Below are positions 9,064-10,000 of a DNA stretch of 10,000 nucleotides, piece by piece (position 1 is the stretch's first letter; each line of letters opens with the position of its first letter). A program made the position numbers and the translations under genes. The notes beneath the pieces are model-generated. The model did no database searches. It was given only the letters and a program-made list of their open reading frames with translations, and was not told where the DNA came from. Source of the stretch: Stramonita haemastoma (Eukaryota; Mollusca; Gastropoda; Neogastropoda; Muricidae); contig CM060334.1 of the NCBI GenBank assembly GCA_030674155.1, forward strand, positions 26,632,178 through 26,642,177. Reading direction: 5' to 3'.

Positions 9064-9124
9064 CTATTTTTTTTTTTATACCACTTTATGTCACAGCAGA
9101 TTTCTCTGCCTGAAAATCGGGCTG

Positions 9125-9139
9125 CTCTCCCCGGGAGAG
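9125..9139. repeat. Near-perfect palindrome in SINE copy 3 tail
   Basis: CTCTCCCCGGGAGAG pairs at every position except the central base. It lies in the tail region, downstream of the core in element orientation, and could form a small hairpin in the SINE RNA. Confidence 0.75.
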
Positions 9140-9399
9140 AGCGTCGTCCACAAGTGCAGCGCTTACCCTTTTTTGTTTTCTTTATCCTGTCTGCAGCTGT
9201 ATTTGTTTCCCTTCATATAGTGGCTTTTTTCTACATAACTTTGCCAGGGACAACCCCCTTGTTGCCTTGGTTTCTTTTACGTGCGCCAAACAAAGATGTG
9301 TAACACACGGGTCCTCGGCTTATCGTCTCATCCGAAAGACTAGCGCCCAGACCACCGCTCATGGTCTAATGGATGGGGGAAAAGTTTTGGGCCGAAACG

Positions 9400-9410
9400 G
9401 GATTCAAACC
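9400..9410 (-). promoter_or_regulatory. Pol III B box of SINE copy 3
   Basis: GGTTTGAATCC on the minus strand is one base from GGTTCGAATCC. The difference is the C-to-T change typical of CpG decay, which suggests the copy is no longer recent. Confidence 0.75.
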
Positions 9411-9456
9411 ACCGCACACTCCGACCCGGATTTTTCGCTTTCAGGCAGGCGCGTTA

Positions 9457-9468
9457 CCTCCTAGACCA
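9457..9468 (-). promoter_or_regulatory. Pol III A box of SINE copy 3
   Basis: TGGTCTAGGAGG on the minus strand resembles the tRNA A box TRGYNNARNNGG and lies about 11 bases inside the element. Confidence 0.6.
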
Positions 9469-9489
9469 CCGATCCATCCGGTGCGTTCT

Positions 9490-9600
9490 CATTGTACTTT
9501 CATTGTACCGTTTCTCTACCTCGTTCCATTGTACTTTTTTCCATTTCTCTATGTCGTACATTGCACTTTGTGTTCCACCCTTTCTCTATTGCGCTCTAAG
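9490..9600 (+). repeat. Degenerate tandem repeat, 33-37 bp period
   Basis: TTTCTCTA recurs at 9511, 9544 and 9581, and CATTGTAC/CATTGCAC recurs at 9490, 9501, 9527 and 9559. Segment 9511-9534 (TTTCTCTACCTCGTTCCATT, continuing GTAC) aligns with 9544-9566 (TTTCTCTATGTCGTACATTG, continuing CAC). This is a decayed minisatellite of about three copies. Confidence 0.55.
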
Positions 9601-9825
9601 TTTCCTTCTTTTCTCCCATTCCCAGCGTTCGTCTCTGTCTTGTATCCTTCGACTTTGTATTCTTTCCATTTCCTCCCCTCTTGTTCCATCCTCGTGTAGG
9701 AGTAGTGTGCCCACAGGGACGTGTGTCCAGTGTCTGGTTACCTGTCATGTCATAGCCATAGCCCACTTTGATGATAACCCGCTTCTTTATGGCTATGTTT
9801 GAGGGATAGGATTAGGACGATGTTA
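9601..9825. other. Pyrimidine-rich unique sequence
   Basis: Rich in C and T to about 9700, then mixed. Two overlapping open frames of about 100 residues run through 9373-9802, composed of Ser, Leu, Phe and Cys from the pyrimidine bias. No gene is supported. Confidence 0.55.
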
Positions 9826-10000
9826 TCTCTGTCTGTTTCTCTCTGCTTGTCTGTCTGTCTAAATGTCTGCCTCTGTCTCTGTCTGTCTGTCTCTGTCTGA
9901 CTGTCTGTCTGTCTGTCTGTCTGTCTGCTCTGTCTGTCTGTCTCTGTCTCTGTCTGTCTGTCTGTCTCTGTCTGACTCTCTGTCTGTCTGACCTGTCTGT
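9826..10000 (+). repeat. (CTGT)n array running off the window
   Basis: Mostly TCTG/CTGT tetranucleotides with frequent CTCTGT hexamer units and occasional TGACTGT variants. The alternation of four- and six-base units gives a higher-order pattern. The right boundary lies outside the window. Confidence 0.95.

Larger units (their letters stand above)
9064..9479 (-). mobile_element. tRNA-derived SINE with long tail (copy 3)
   Basis: Read on the minus strand the element begins GGATGGATCGGTGGTCTAGG near 9479. It has an A box TGGTCTAGGAGG (9457-9468) and a B box GGTTTGAATCC (9400-9410). The shared core CTTTCGGATGAGACGATAAG follows (about 9319-9338), then GGCGCACGTAAAAGAAACC (9269-9287). A long tail then contains a near-perfect palindrome (9125-9139), and the element ends in an A-rich run at about 9064-9078. 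At about 415 bp it looks full length. From memory this layout, head and tail, is widespread in gastropod genomes. The head differs from copies 1 and 2. No clear target-site duplication was found. Confidence 0.88.

Noticed and set aside
9400..9479. True tRNA gene
   Set aside because: A and B boxes are present but the acceptor arms do not pair and the sequence continues into a SINE tail.

Overview
This window looks like non-coding nuclear DNA from an animal, most likely a mollusc and probably a gastropod. Three things point that way. First, simple-sequence repeats are extremely dense: GA/TC, TG/AC, GTAT, TTG, TTC and CTGT tracts, many 50 to 150 bp long and some almost uninterrupted. Second, there are three tRNA-derived SINE-like elements that carry a tail core I associate from memory with gastropod SINEs. 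Third, no bacterial-style gene packing is seen. The mollusc assignment is inference from repeat style; no single-copy gene is present to confirm it.

Layout: 1-954 is unannotated unique sequence, followed by a (GA)28 tract at 955-1010. After more unique DNA, a mosaic SINE-like element on the plus strand covers about 1681-2130. About 1.6 kb of unrecognised DNA (2131-3751), with a small two-copy tandem repeat at 3271-3315, leads to an interrupted GA tract (3752-3911). Just after it, a splice-donor-like motif occurs twice exactly 30 bp apart. From 4374 to 5042 there is a compound repeat: TG, GTGA, GTAT, AT, TG, then an A/C-only spacer region and a long AC tract. From 5228 to 5618 a second compound repeat runs through CCT, TTG, TTCTTG, TTC and GA. 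A minus-strand SINE with both A and B boxes lies at about 5860-6095. Unique DNA follows to 7193, then a third repeat cluster (TC, TTTC, TG and AC, 7194-7657). More unique DNA ends in (TC)47 at 8584-8677. A well-preserved minus-strand SINE of a different head type lies at about 9064-9479. A pyrimidine-rich stretch precedes a CTGT-type array that runs off the right edge from 9826.

No protein-coding gene, exon, tRNA, rRNA or CRISPR array can be supported. Every open frame over 60 codons is either a translation of a microsatellite, runs through a SINE, or lacks any recognisable domain. The genes therefore do not work together in any sense visible here. The functional elements that can be argued for are the internal RNA polymerase III promoters of the SINEs. 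I found no convincing new biological system. The most interesting items are the sharing of one tail core between SINEs with different bodies, the mosaic structure of the first SINE, and two pairs of inverted TG/AC tracts able in principle to form long hairpins.
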